Shown: positions 22,746 through 37,170 of the stretch, piece after piece
Layout of the letters: the number at the start of each line of letters is the position of its first letter
Numbering within the stretch: position 1 is the first letter of the stretch
Origin: Zerene cesonia
Lineage: Eukaryota > Arthropoda > Insecta > Lepidoptera > Pieridae
DNA: 64,000 nt
Direction: 5' to 3'
Assembly (NCBI RefSeq): GCF_012273895.1
Contig: NC_052128.1
Span: 2,542,001 to 2,606,000, forward strand
Notes under the pieces: generated by a model
Told to the model about the DNA's origin: nothing
The model's database searches: none
Seen by the model: only the letters and a program-made list of their open reading frames with translations
Translations under genes and position numbers: made by a program

Positions 22746-25700
22746 TTCTACTCATTAAATATTTTTCATTTATAAAGTATAATTTAATAGAGTATTGAAA
22801 ACATTATGAAGTAGCATGTTATTATACATATGTGTTAATTTGAAACGATAGAAAAACCATTACAAAGATCCCTCCAAATATTTTAACGATTAGCAACCAT
22901 ACTTTGTATACCTACCTATAGGTAGTAAATTTAAATTTTGTAAAAAAAATCTTCAAGCTACAAAATAATATAATTATATAGTGATTTATTTTTTTTTGTA
23001 TGTACAAATATTATGAAATAAAATGTGTACATTCTTATTTTTGAGCGATGATATGTACGCATGTGTGCGCGCGGCCCTGTGTACCGACAGAACCGGCCAT
23101 AACTGTCAATCGTTGGTATATAAATGTGTGCGTGCGTTACTTTACCTCTGAAGTCCCCTTTAACAATAATATTTTTCTGTTGTAATATTTCTGATCTAGA
23201 ATTGTATTCACATAGGTACGTATAATTGACAATAATCGACACACTGTAATAGGTAATTCCTAAGTAATTTTCTTAAGTACAACTAAATGGCTGCAGAAAT
23301 AATGTTGTAATACAATCTTCCTCAGATTATTATGATATCATTTCCAAAATTTAATTACGCTAACGTTATTAAATAACTGTAGGGATGTATTATCAAATAG
23401 GTTCCTACGGGAAAATTTAACTTGATGTTTATCTTACCTGATATGAAAATTTGAAGTTCAAAGTCATTAATTAAGACGAAGCTCCGTTAATGAAATAATT
23501 AACTTATTTAATTTCTACGCAGACTTATGTTTTTGAGATATTTTAATTATAGCAATTAATCACCCGCCTCAAGAAAATTCTCAATTCGGATTTTACTATA
23601 TTGGTATTTTGTTACACAAATGAATTAAGAAAACGAAATTTTAATACTCTTATCGAATTTTCACTCATATTTCCGTGTGTAAATATTGGTTTAACATTCC
23701 CTTCAAAAATCAATCTCTTAAACATTTAAAAACATAGGTACCAAATTGTTATTGTAATGTAATTGTTATCGTCATACAAATTTTAGTTATTACATTATAT
23801 TGTAGGTACATCACTAACGTGTACTCCATAGCTGACATCAAGCAAAATCTTACATAAACTTCATAATTTACATGTAAAATGAACGTTATGCGAATTTTAA
23901 TCACGAAAATCAATTTCCTCTCAGTCGGCATTCTCTGATTCCAACTTGTGAGTCCTGAATCCGATTGCATTTAATTTTTATGCAATCAACGGGTATGAAT
24001 TTATTCTGTTGTTTATTAAAAATGAAACCATATCTGACTACATAATACTGGAAAGAATGGAATTGATATAAACAAAAAAAAAGTTGTATTGAAAATTCTG
24101 AATATTTAAATTAATATATCAATACTTTTTGCATATTTTTTATTTACTTATCTGTGTAGTTTGTGTTCCAGTGCAGTACACATGTATTTTTATTAATTTA
24201 TGTTCTTTAAATCTTAAATTAATCAATAATAGAAAGAGATATCGAGCGTGGTATCAAATAAAAAGTCATCTATTCTATAGTGTTTTAGGTATTGGCCTAA
24301 GAGGCTATTTTATACCAAGTACTAGTAATAATAAATAATAGTAATATTCATCGTGCATTCATTACGATGGTTCGCAAAATACTCATACTTGTTACATATT
24401 CATCTTAATACCACCACAGTATGTACCATCCCGATGCTGGTGCTTCATCAGAAGGTTTTATCACTTAACAGTGATATCTTCGAGGAAACCATCGTTTCTT
24501 CTAACTGTATAATATAGCAGTATAAACTCCACTAAAACTATTACCGAGTCCAGCATTTCAGCAGTGACGCTATCATACCCTGACATAAAATTTTGAAGCT
24601 TACGAAGATTTTAATTTTCTCGGTCGGCTTATCAAAAAGAACTTAAAATATTTTACAAAGAAACGTCGTGTTTCGCTGGAAGCTTGAACGCGGTATAATT
24701 TGTAAATTAGAAGGACGCCTCGCGTTTAAGTGTCGCCAGATTTTTCTATTTGTCAATTTTTTTTCCATTTAATTAATCTCTGTGAAACTTTATTGGCGCT
24801 AATGGGTAACAATTCGACCTAAAAAATAAGAAGCCATGTTACAGACAGCATGGTGCTTACTGGAATGCAATCTAAAATACCTTAAATACTAAAAAAATAA
24901 TACTGCTTATTGTATCATTTACAAAAATTTTTTATGCTATTAAACTTAACTAGAAATTTTACGTTTATACTGTGACTGCTTACAAAAAAAAAATCGTTTA
25001 ATGTATCAGAACTTATTTGAATGTGCATTATTCTTATTATCGCTTATTTTTACTTAAATAAAGTAGTCTTAAAATGCCCTTTTATTTATAACTGATGTTT
25101 TATAAACTAAAAATAATATTTACATAACTACCAACTCCTAAATGAATATAGGTATATTTAATTACGCACCTCACACCTAAATCGTGAAAGGGACGTTTAA
25201 CGGGACACATAATTACCAAGTTTTATTCAAATGTTCCGACTGGGTGTGAAGTATAAAATTCATTGTATGTTATTTGCTAGCGTATGGCCAGTATCATTTA
25301 GATTCACGGTGGTCGAAAATCAGGATATTTGAGTATGAGTAAGCTACCTAATTTGTTATAAACTTTTGAAAATAAATCAAAAACGCATGCAAACTATTGT
25401 AAATAGAGCTATAATTCTCAATTAGAGTACACTAAATTTATACTACAACTGATATAAATAGATGAGAAACATTATTGAAATAATAGTTAAATAATAAGGT
25501 TTTGTGCATTTTCAAACTCATTAAGCGCCGTAAAATTTGTATTGAAATTATGTTGTTGTTTATTTAAAAAAAACACGTCAGTGTTTGTATGAATTTGCAG
25601 ATTGAACTAATATATCTTTACATTAGTTTATAAATTAAAAGTGTTTTTCATCCATTCATTTCATTTGATTGATAAAACATAGTAGTAACGTAAAAATACA

Positions 25701-27726
25701 GTTGTAAATTCCACCTTATCTTTCATACATAAAGTCGATTATCAGCCTAATGAGCAGGCAGTGAAATGGAACATGCTATTAGCGCGATTGCTCTGAAGCT
25801 ATAATTGGGTTAGGCTGATTTACTTTACAGAGACAGGATTTATTCCAGACTTTTATTACATTTTATTAAATTGGAAAATTAAATACTTGACTCATAATTT
25901 CGCTACAACGAGTAATTTATTAAAAATTCCTGAAAATTCCGTTCCATGGAAAGCCTAAAGCAATTTGTATAAAATTAATTATTGAAGATATATTTACACT
26001 TTATAGATAAGTCGCAGACAAATTGTATTAATTCAGCAAACAGTTTACAAACGATAGCAATGTGGTCTAGTAGCCTTAGTTTGGTTAAGGATAAGGTTAG
26101 GTTAAGATCGTTTTATTTCAAAATCCACCCCCTAAGCTGCCATAAAGAATATGCATCCTTTACATACAACCAAAGTATAAAGAGAGGATTATTAGACTGT
26201 GAGACAGGTGATATGTCACATGCTATTCTGTTCATCTTACGTCTTCATTAATCTAACGCCTGCTACACCGGTATTTCTAATAAATCTTGTTTGGCGCAAA
26301 ATATGATAATGAATCCATATACATTCTTTCGCATCTAGTATCTCGGTGAATGTAAAAAGGATCGTTGTCGCAACATTATGCCTTATTCATGAGTTATTAG
26401 AATTTAGATAGGTGTTCTAGATGATGCTTAAATTACATCTAAGGTGTGAGGTTTATACAACAAGACATATGAATGTCCTTAGAGAAAGAAACCAGGACTA
26501 AGTTTCTAATTCAATGCGCATTGACTAAACTTTTATTGAAAGAACGCGTAAGTTTTTTTTTTATTACCGTACTTAATACATTTATCATACGAGCAATCCA
26601 CCCTGGTTTTGCTCATGGTGCATATATAGCCAATAACACTAAGAGATCGTGTACGTATACAGCGGTGAAAGAATTTTACAAATCGGTCCAGTATTTCTTG
26701 ATATTACCTAGTCATAGGTTTTATATATTTGCTTTAGATAATTTTGTGGGAAGTTTACATATGTAAATACTAAGAAAGTCTTAAAAATAAAATCACTTGA
26801 AAATTTTCATTGGAATAATTTTTCATAGATACAAAAAAGTATTTATTATACATATGTTTTTATTTGTACCCATATAAACCAGGCAGCTTATAAATTACCT
26901 TTAACAGCTGTTCAATCATCGATTACCGTTATCAAATTCGCACCCCATACGTGGCTGAAAGTGCCAATTTGCATTTTGCCAGCTCCCTAATTGGGGTGGA
27001 GACCGAAATACTGGCTTTGTACTTTCAACCTTTTGAGCTAGTGTTGCCATGTTATAAATCAAATTCACACACAGTGACAAGCGGTGGTTTATTCTTAATT
27101 TACAGACCAGCCACTCTCTCTTGCACTCATTAATTAATGAAAAGAGCAAATACAGTTTTTTGCCCGCTTTTCTCTGAGGAATCTGCTTTTAAAAGCAATG
27201 AGATGAACATTACTTCCTTGTTGGAAATAACTAAAGAAAAAGTGATTTATTTTCAAAAACAAACAAAAATAGAAAATGTAGTATTCTTTAACACTATGAA
27301 ATGTTTGAGTGTGTTATATTAAGGTGAGATATTTTTAATTATACGACTACAATAACTTACAAATCCCACGGGAACTATTCGGGTTTTACTTTGACTATGC
27401 GGCCGAAGCCGGGAGTGGTAAGCGTGTATGAAATATATTACAAACTTATGTTTATTCATTAAAACAAATTTATATCCTATTAGCTATTCCAAATAGTCCA
27501 CTGTTTGTATAAAAGTTCGTTAATTTTGTTAATCTCATCGACCCTCATCACTTAACCCCATAAGTTGGTGAAACTTTAAGTTATGATCTGTTTTTGAAGC
27601 CCACCCCGTCCAATATCAAATAAAACAAACACCCATTTACATAAATTTTATCTGAAATAATTCCACTCTAAGTGTTTTTTTTTTGTTTTCTTAAGCGCGT
27701 AAGTTTAGATGAAAAGTTTTTCTTCT
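22746..27726. other. intergenic DNA without recognised genes
   Basis: AT-rich. Open frames at 22958-23242, 25982-26251, 26473-26766 and 26916-27149 have no recognisable motif, signal peptide or splice partners. No clear transposon terminus. Confidence 0.4.
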
Positions 27727-27928
27727 TCACTACATAACATAAAACTAAGTCGTTTTCCGCGTCTGTCCCTTTGTATATATGTATGATTAAATCTTTAAAA
27801 CTGTACAACGGGTTTTTATGGTTTTTTTTTAATAGATAGAGATTCAAGAGGAAGGTTTATATATAGTATAAAAAGATGTATTGAACTACTCCGACTTTAA
27901 AGCATGCGAAGCCACGCGCAAAAGCTAG
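27727..27928 (+). mobile_element. Helitron-like element, third family, intact end
   Basis: Starts TCACTACATAACATAAAACT, ends gccacgcgcaaaagctag with the CTAG terminus. The body attcaagaggaaggtttata matches the copy at 22007. Confidence 0.7.
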
Positions 27929-28569
27929 TTCATTTGTAAACATATAGGCATTGAATGTGTCGAACCATGCTCGACAGATATGGATGATATTTAGCGTAGA
28001 GAGAGATTGTTATTGTAGTGCGGATTACAATAGACACTTTTATCCAGATCAATCACTAAGTAAAACTTTATTCCAGTTATTAAGTCCTAAATTCATCATT
28101 CTATAAGTAATTAACAAAATTTCAGAGTATATACGGCTCTATTATTAAACATAATTTGCATAACTAGATTGTAAAAAGATGTGTGCACCGAATTACATTT
28201 TCACTGTTGAAAATTCGCTCTCAAATCCAATTACAATTGTATATTCTCAAACTTTTACGTATATTTTCCACGCAAAGTATTTTACAATTGCACTTAATGA
28301 AGGGTAAATTCCCTTAACAGAGTATAACGTAGGAAAGCCATGTATTTTTACAACCCTCTAAGTCAAGTTAACTAAAAATAATTTAGCGATCTGGGACACT
28401 TGGGTTGTGGTGTAAAATACATCTTAGTGATGATAATCTTATTTTATTTTATTATAGAAGTTAATGGAAAATGCAGTTGTTATGTATACCTTATGGTTTA
28501 CAGTGTTCTTCCTAGCAAAAAAATTAGTAAATCATTAATATATATCTATTTCTATACTCTATAATCTAT

Positions 28570-28716
28570 ACTTAATAATATACAAGATTTTAATGGTTTG
28601 TTTGTACGCGCTAATCTTATGAAATACTGGGCGATTTTAAAAATTCTTTCATCGTAAGTTATGTACATGAACCTATAAATGTATCACGAGCGAAGTCGGG
28701 ATGAAGCTAAAATTAG
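28570..28716 (+). repeat. decayed Helitron-like fragment
   Basis: Ends cgagcgaagtcgggatgaag ctaaaattag, resembling '...gcgaagccgcgggcaaaagctag' termini. Heavily mutated. Confidence 0.35.
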
Positions 28717-30424
28717 TTTGTCGTATTAAGTTCCTCGTTTGTTGATTTGTTTTAATATTGAAAGTAAATGAATAAAGGCTCAAAGGAACTTTTATTGTTT
28801 AAAGAACAGGTATAAATGAAAGCTTTTTGAAACTTCTGACTTTACCTAAAAACGCTTGTCGCTTTTCAATTATACCCTATATAACCGGAACCCAATGAGG
28901 CAAGTCGCAGAAGGACATAAATCAGGGTGCAGATGTAAACGGAGCTGCTAATTTGAACCTCAAGTCAGTGGTCCTTCGAGCCGGATAAAGAATTATCGTA
29001 TCATTACTGTTTTATATACGTATAGTATAATTTATTCCTTTTCCTCTCTTGACGGTAATTGTTTTGAATTTTTAGAAACGTATTTTTATATTGAAAATAT
29101 TTTAATGACGATCTAATTACTAAGATTAGATAAAATATAGTTAGTTTATTTTAAATGTACTTTAAGAGAGTAGGTAAATCATATTGGAAAATGTCGTCAT
29201 AAACTGTATTCAGAATAAAAAACAATAAAAAATACCAAAAATTTTCTTTCCCCTACATGATTTCAAAGGTTTGTTTACCTTTCGTAGCTTAAGTACAGGG
29301 CAAGATAGCGAGCATAACGAGATTCTGAGCAATGTCATCTGACATTACTACTTTGAAATTCGATATTCTTTGAATCAAAGAATGGCACAATATTCGCACT
29401 TTTTAGAATAGAATAAAATTCGAAATAAATAAATAGAAATCGTCTGCTTCTCCAGTTCTTAGAGTGCAAAGCATGTGCAGGTTTTCACTCTAATTGTATT
29501 TAGGTTAAAAAATTACTTAATTTATCTACAAACACAATATGTTTCTTCTTTATTCGAGATTTAATTCCAATACCTTTCCTTACGTCTCCATTACTTGATT
29601 CCATAGTTGAGTGAATAATAGGCAGATACCAATATATTTAGATAAATACAGAATATAACAAATGTTAATACACATATTAAAAGGACATTAAGTTAAAGAA
29701 ATATGTTAATAATTCTTGTTCAATTGTACTTATCTACTAAAAATTCTTTATGCTTAATAACGATTTAGGGTAAAAAAAATATATGAAAAATGTCATACCC
29801 TCAAAGAATCCATACGTAATACGCTTCAGCAGTAAACAGGTCATTAGTATGCTGGACTTTGCGCGCGAATATTTTCCTACCCTCTACAAATAAACAGCTT
29901 TGAGAAAATGTCACGCCGCCCGAATTAATATTTATATAATAACATAGTATTAACAGAATTATTTGACGATCATAAACTTATATTGCCCTTACTCACAGGT
30001 TATTTGTCTATTACCGTTACCACAGATAATGTAACACCGTACCTGCTACTATGACCATACATATATTATCATAACTGGGTACGAGTATAATGTCATTACA
30101 AAAGATTTATTTACATGATAATACATTAGTTCAAAATATGCAACCGACTAAATAAAATTCGCGTTCTCATAATACAATTATGCCTTCAAAAAGGCGTTAT
30201 ATTGAATGAAATGTAACGTGGCAAACCTCTAATGCGATCAAGACACTTCTAACGTTCTATATTCAAATGACAATAAAAACGGCAACGTCAAACGATGTTC
30301 TGCCAGGACAACCATACAACTTAGGGCTATAAATAAAAGATTAGAATCGATTCAGACCTGCCGAATATAAAACATAAATTTTATAAAAACCGGTAAGTCG
30401 ATTTCGAGAAGTATGGCAACTATC

Positions 30425-30477
30425 AACACACTCACACACACACACACATAACACACACACACACATAACACACACAA
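30425..30477. repeat. (CA)n microsatellite, interrupted
   Basis: CA repeats broken twice by 'cataa'. Preceded by gatttcgagaagtatggcaa, a diverged RTE-like 3' tail, so it may have grown from a retroelement end. Confidence 0.9.
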
Positions 30478-30916
30478 ACTTCTGTTACTCTCAAAATATA
30501 CTGACCGTTTATAAAAATTCTTTGACCGTTGGAAAGGTATGTAATCTTTGAGTGCTATAGTCTATACTTTTTTGTGGTCAAGCGCTGCCCTATTTAAGAT
30601 AAAAAAAATACAAATATTATATAGGTTTCAATCATACTCTTTCTTTTGATTAATTGTTGAGGTAAGTGTTAAGACTTAAGATGTGTATGGGTCTATACTC
30701 TAGTCTCTCTATCAACCGAACACATTTGGTGCACTTTTATTTTATACCACCCAATTTATATTGTACAGAGATAACATCATAGACTAAGCTCGAATGGCTG
30801 GTGTTGAGGTTTACTAGTAGTTTTAAGGAGGTTGGTTATTCCTGTAAAACTTGTTATAATCACGATCTCACATACCTGACACAAATTAAAATGCACCACA
30901 TTAAAATATAGTGATT

Positions 30917-31252
30917 ATTTTTTTTTATTACACAGTCGGCAATGGAGCTGGTGGGACGCCTGATGGTAAGCGCTACCACCGCCCATGAACATTTGTAGAG
31001 GCGTAAATTACAGACCTTACGCCCCTACAAATGGATTGCCGACTTTAAATTGGGAAGGGATTAAAAAAGGATTGGCGAGAGGAATAAAGGAAAAGACTGG
31101 GAAGGGGAAGGAAAAGGATATGGGCCTCCGGCTCCCCGACTCACCGAACGAAACACAGCAGAATGCTGTTTCACGCCGGTCTTCTGTGGGGGTGTGAACT
31201 TCCCCGGTGCGAGCTGGCCCAATTCGTGCCGAAGCGTGCTCGACTACCACAT
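30917..31252 (-). mobile_element. lepidopteran short interspersed element, most complete copy
   Basis: In plus orientation: T-run, cagtcggcaatggagctggt, gcgctaccaccgcccatgaa, ctacaaatggattgccgact, ggcctccggctccccgactc, gtcttctgtgggggtgtgaa, gcgagctggcccaattcgtg, ending ctcgactaccacat. The A-tail lies at the left, so the element is on the minus strand. It serves as the reference for the broken copies in this window. It has no coding capacity; frames across it are shadows. Confidence 0.8.
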
Positions 31253-34200
31253 ACAAAATATTGTTTGTAATATTGTTTTCTTGCTGAAATCTTTAAAAAA
31301 ACGTATGGAAAAAGACTTATTAATTGACATAGATTATATATTTAAAGTGTTTCTATTGATAAAAATCAATACGACTAGACAAGCTAAATTTAGTAGAGCA
31401 TAGAGATTAGATAATTATTTATTTACGGTTCTAAAAGTGAAATAGAATGAACTGAAAATATTTTAACCGCGCGAGCTTTTGGCGCAGATGAAATATTTAT
31501 ATTTAATATGTGGATATACATGCCTATTTTTATTGGTCAGTTTCGTAGGTTGTAACCTGGGGATATACTGGGGTTGACTACTACTAAATAATCACCATAC
31601 ACACCCCTGAGTGAAATCACTGTCACATGGGAAATCAAAAATTTGACAAAATAATTACAACTGACAAAATAATCTTTACCCATTCTTTGCCATATCAAAA
31701 ATAAAAAAAAAGTGCAGTATTAAAGTTCCAGGGAAAAATGTACTCTATCAGGGGACATATCAACCATTCGGAACCATTCATACCATAAGTAATATATCAT
31801 TCGGAATGTCACAACTCCAATGCCCATTTCGTGATTCTTAATGAATGAGAGAGGAATATTGCTTACTTTACGGCCTACGCTATATTCCCCACACGAGCTA
31901 ATTCATTGGTTTTCCTCTGTAGGAGTGATTGAAAAGGCTTTTAGTAATATCAAAGCTATGTAGGCGGCTCTATTTACAATACACCAATTGTTGGATAGTT
32001 TGTTATTAGATCGAAACTTTCATAGGTATTTTAACATGCAAAAATCGCAAAAAACAAGAAATGGGTAACTAAGCGTGATTTATGTGCACACAAAATTCTT
32101 GAACATCAAAAGATTTTTTAGGAAGATATAAATTATTATATATTAAACAAATCTTTTATCACAGCTATAATGTTCGTGGAAATAGAAAGATTCTATAATC
32201 TATTACTAACCTTACGAGCTATAATGTTCAATACCATTCATCTTAGTTGTACACATTTTTAAAACGTAATCTGAGCACTCTAAAATCAGAATAAAGAAAT
32301 CATAACATCAAAACGTAAATAGCCTATATTTTTTCTTCTTTCTTCAAATGGAAGCTCTCTCTAGAGTCAAAGCAATTAGGTTGCATTGTACCTGCATAAT
32401 TACATTGCGAACATTTCCAAGCAATGCGAGCCACTCAATCGACTCCGTTTACAATGCGAACTTGGGCTCTTTTTAATTAAACAATTAAAATTGGAAATCG
32501 CGTTTTAGTGTTCTGTGCATTATCGAAGCGCATGTTTATATTTATTAGGTGTAAAATATATTGCGTTTTGTAATTAAAAAGTGTACAGATACCCTACCTA
32601 TACGTTAATTTAATGTCTTCTTTATACAATCCATACTAATATCTAGCATATTAGTAACGATTTGCTTGTGTTAGTATATTCTTTAATTACCTACGATGTA
32701 AGGGTAATATTATATATGATGATATATGTTAGTGTTACCACACTGATATAGACTACTTTTTACTGCGTTTAAACATCATGGGCATTTTTTGTCCGAAATC
32801 AGGGTCGAATAGCTGGTTAATTACAAAAATAGCAAGCCTACAAAAGATGAGCAGACTGTTTCAATGTCTATTATGTTATTTATGGTCTCAATACTACAAA
32901 TTTTATTATGTAGGTATCTGAACGTATTTTACGATTGCCTCAATTATTAATTTAAGATCATTTAAAAGCTGATATAGCAAATTAATTTTCATAACTTAAC
33001 ATTCAGAATGACGTAATTTTCATTACTAACAACTTTCTTTAGCACTTTTTTATAGACTAAGCTAGACCATAAATATGTCACAAGGCCCTCTTATAGACCG
33101 TTCCGAATTTATGTTCGGTTTAACAGTTATGGGGTCACGGAGTCACTATGGTGACTTTATGACCAACTATCAGGGAACATTCATTCAGTTGGTTTTATTT
33201 TTTGGGGGTTTACTTTCGATGTAAAGAAAAGTTGTAAAAATGAGTTTCCAGTATATACGGAAATGCGTAGGATACATATAGATATATCCTACGCCTGTAG
33301 CTAATAGTATCACATGACTTTTAATGATCGGATCAGTAATTCCTAAGGTTACCCCTCACGAACATACTCAGTTATAAACTTCATCATCGTTCAATCGTTC
33401 AACCTGTGGGTTGCAGGTGGTTAAAAGAACTACGTCGGTAAAAAATTTCGTAAATATGAAAAATGTAAAACAGAAAATATTTTAATTAATATGAGCGTCG
33501 TGTTAAAAATAAGGTTGAAAAATACGGGTAGGCATAGAGTATAGGCTACAATGTACTCTATTTTTATTGAAGGTAAATAACCCTGTTTAATTTCAACCCA
33601 AGGTGTAAATTAACTGCAGCGACGTAATCATTTATTTATTTTTTCTCAAATTTACAAAAATTGATTTTTTATGTATGCACTTATATAAAGTGATTCCTAC
33701 ATGTACTCCCTTCTCCCTTGATCGCATCGAACAGAATCTAACGGTTAATGTTATCAGGACCTACCACGATCCCCTCCATTATCGTGTTTGTGGAAGACCT
33801 CCGTCACAGGAGATTTATCATCCGACCCACATGTCACGCACGAACACCTAAGTACTTCAAACTTTAGCATGATATAAATACTGTAATATATATGATATAC
33901 CATCAACACATGGCTTTGATAGAATATGATAAATAGCTTGTTCTATGGATACTTAAGTTCAAAATTGTTGCCTATTTATTCATTGTTTATTCAAATGTTG
34001 AAATGGTTTAAACAGAATAGCGAAGGAAACATTCAACATAAGATATTTTTATGATCGGATCAGTAATTCCGAATATAGATATGACAATTAACGGGGTCGT
34101 TTTATTAGGATAAACCGATTACCGACAAATGTAGGATTAATAAAAGAGGATGAATGATAAATAAGACAATCAATAAATTTTCAATTGCATTGTTTTTAGA

Positions 34201-34360
34201 GTCGTTGATGTTGACATTCATATTTCGTGATGATGTTAAGAGTGCTTATATTTTTCGGATACATTAATTTAGCAATATTTAATTTTTCAATATTGTTTTA
34301 CCTAAAACGAATCTCGAAGCGAAATCCAAGCCTTTAAATTCCTTATAATACAATAAAAAA
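31253..34360. other. intergenic DNA without recognised genes
   Basis: AT-rich with no convincing coding exon on either strand. It holds a 10-bp stem hairpin (gcgtaggata at 33265 / tatcctacgc at 33285) and a 20-bp direct repeat (33324 and 34051). Confidence 0.4.
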
Positions 34361-34364
34361 CAAC

Positions 34365-37170
34365 CAGATTTTATAAAGGCGTTTATTTAAAAATATGCTG
34401 AACACGTACACATTTTACTACTTAATCCTAGTAATTGCCTTACTCAAAATTCAAAAACTTCATCAGAATTATCCAACTAAAAGCTGCTCTGTCACACTCG
34501 CGCTTGCATCAACCATTTAAGAAGGAAAGAGACAGAACACCCATTAGTTGAACCTTGAAATAAATAAAAACACTAGTATTAAAAGTTCAGATCTCGATTC
34601 CTTTCAAACTCATAAAATTCTTTAAAACTGTATACAGAAAAAGTTAGGATAGACTTGCGTTAGAATATGTTAAAATGACTTATAATAATATTGACTTCGA
34701 TTGAGGAAGTTGTCTACTCGCGGCCTAATTTATGTGCTTTTAAAAACTAAAGTTTATTTTGATTGAATCTTGTGTTTAAATTATATTTCAAATTTAGAAA
34801 TGCAAAACTTTCAATTTAATATACGATTCAATTTCACAAATATTTTTAAATAATGTGACCATATTTTATTATGCCTATATATATATTATTTAAAAAGTTT
34901 TTTATAAATTGCATACGAATACTATGACTAGTAATATACACCGTAAATGCATATCGTTTACAATACTTTGGCAAATGTATCATTACCGTACATTACATAG
35001 GTACCAAATTGAATACAGGGGAAAAATAGAAATCTTATTAAGATAATATTAGATATATCGTAAAAATTTCATTCGTGGCCACACTAAGGCACAGCATACA
35101 CACATTTATCAATGACGTCATAATTTATAAATACTCTCCCCATAGTAAATACATGGTCTAGAATTGACACAATATATCAACAAAACACCGCGAGCAATAT
35201 ATAAAAATAATATCGTTGCAAAGGTTTACACATATTGCATCATAAGATCTATCGAACAATAGTGTAAATGATACACACACACTGATAAATTATAAAAAAA
35301 TTGAACCAATTTTAAAACCACACAAAAGCAAAAAACAAATTAGTATAATATTTACTTTAAGCGCTACCTACCCACTCGTCTATTTGAAGTCAGATAAAAT
35401 AATGATGAAGTAAAATTAATGGCATGAAAAATAGGATAGTGGTAACACTGTTTACGAATATGGCTTGAGCTAGTTTTATAAAGTAACAATGGCATATCTT
35501 TGGGCAGTTTAAAATTTTTATTCCTGTACTTTTTATTGCAATGATATAGTCAAAAGTATCCTCTAGACCATGCAATAATATACAAGAAAACATACATGTA
35601 TTAAGAAATTAATATAATATCAATATGAATATAGAATGTATACTTATTATTTAGGTGCTTGTGAACTTTCTAGAGTTAATTACAAAAATTTATCGATGGG
35701 TTGGCTGACATGAGGTGAAAATGCTTAATACAACTACATCAATTTATTGACCAAGACAAATTAAATGTTCTATTGTTATGATAAAACTATCTTTGTACTA
35801 AGTCTACAAATGTTTATTTTAAAATAAATTAAGAAGCAAATGCTTCAATACAACACAATTTGATTAGAGTTACTAAAATTTTTATCAAACGATTGATATA
35901 TAAATATTATAAACATAAATTAATTGAATAAGCTGTTAATATTTAACTAATTTTTGCCTAATATAAGGTTTTATAAGTTTTCATGGGATAAATGCACTAT
36001 AATTTTAACTACACCTACTTGCTTAATAACGATAATTTTAAGGAACTACGAATTGTGAGAAGTTTCTAAAACTTTAATTCTCTAAGAATATTGACAATAC
36101 TCTTAAGCATAATACTCGTTGACATCATTTTATAAATAATGATTATTTGGACAAGACATGACTAGCATCTTAATGTATAATATAATTTATTATGCAAATA
36201 CTAAACTTTCATTAGTTGTTATTACTGGACTCAACAGTATGTATCTTTAATATTTAGATAAAACTACCAAAACGCTGGATATAAGAAATTGCACATTTCT
36301 GTATTTATGTTCACTTTTTACAATATTAAACTTATAAACATTGTTAATTAATAAACTCTAAATCTTGAACCAAAAGTTATTGTAATTTCCGATAATAGGA
36401 TAGAAGAATATATGACAGGTGGATTCTTATACTATACCACTTACTTTATATTTTGTGCCTAAGACAGTTTTACATTGAAATTCCTATATAAGTTTAAATA
36501 TTATACAATATAAAATAACAATAAATCCAACTCAATATGGAATTATAATGTAAGAAAGGATTCAGTAAGTTTGTTTTAGTATAGTTTCTACAAAAAACCT
36601 ACATTTTTGGAATCTATCACCAATAACTACTTAGCAAGTCTTACTTAAAGGATTGAAGATTTTAAAAGACAATACTTATTTCGTTATAGGCCGCAAATTT
36701 TACTTCTTGTAAATGAAACAATACAGCTATCCAAACTATCCAATCAATACACAAATAAAATTTCTTAGAAATATTACAATCAATATTTATTTTATCACAA
36801 TCACATACTTTAATATACTACAAATGAAATAGAAAAAGTAGGTTTTCAGTTCATATTTTAGAATGACAATTACAAAATTACTCAAAAGTAATTATACACA
36901 CAGAGTATAGAGTATAGAAAAGTTACAATTACTTATTTCTATTTTAGAATTTTTGACGTTCTCTCTAGTGTGATGTTAAAATAGCTCTTTCTTTGGACAT
37001 ATCGTAAGGTACAGTATTTAAGATATACAATACACATTTCGAAATATAAGACAGTAGAAAACCTTTTAATATACATAATCATTTATGTTAAATAAAACAA
37101 TTGGCATGACATGCTTACTCACTTGTGTGGGTCAAAAATAAGATCCAGAAACCCAAACATACCTGTGGCT
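34365..37170 (-). other. probable long 3' UTR exon of the 84-aa membrane protein gene
   Basis: A 2.8-kb AT-rich stretch with no recognisable transposon, in contrast to the repeat-rich flanks. At its upstream edge the minus strand has an acceptor (TGTTTTTACAG, AG at 37171-37172). The preceding exon ends at a strong donor (CTAG/GTAAGT, 37787). The stop codon lies only 21 bases before that junction, so a spliced 3' UTR would not be expected to trigger nonsense-mediated decay. The absence of repeats fits selected or transcribed sequence but does not prove it. Confidence 0.35.
34382..34387 (-). promoter_or_regulatory. candidate polyadenylation signal AATAAA
   Basis: The minus strand reads AAATAAACG, followed some 25 bases on by a GT/T-rich stretch (GGTTGTTTTTTATTG). 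It would end the long 3' UTR proposed for the 84-aa membrane protein gene. Several other TTTATT hexamers exist in this AT-rich region, so the choice is uncertain. Confidence 0.3.

Noticed and set aside
26473..26766. 97-codon plus-strand frame
   Set aside because: No domain, signal peptide or composition typical of coding DNA, and no splice partner found.
26916..27149. Minus-strand frame with MATLAQKVESTKPVFRSP
   Set aside because: Composition looks mildly protein-like and a weak donor follows, but no partner exon or homologous motif could be named.
28870..29000. Possible old LTR retroelement piece (cctcaagtcagtggtccttc, gagccggata)
   Set aside because: Only a short resemblance from memory; no boundaries or coding sequence.
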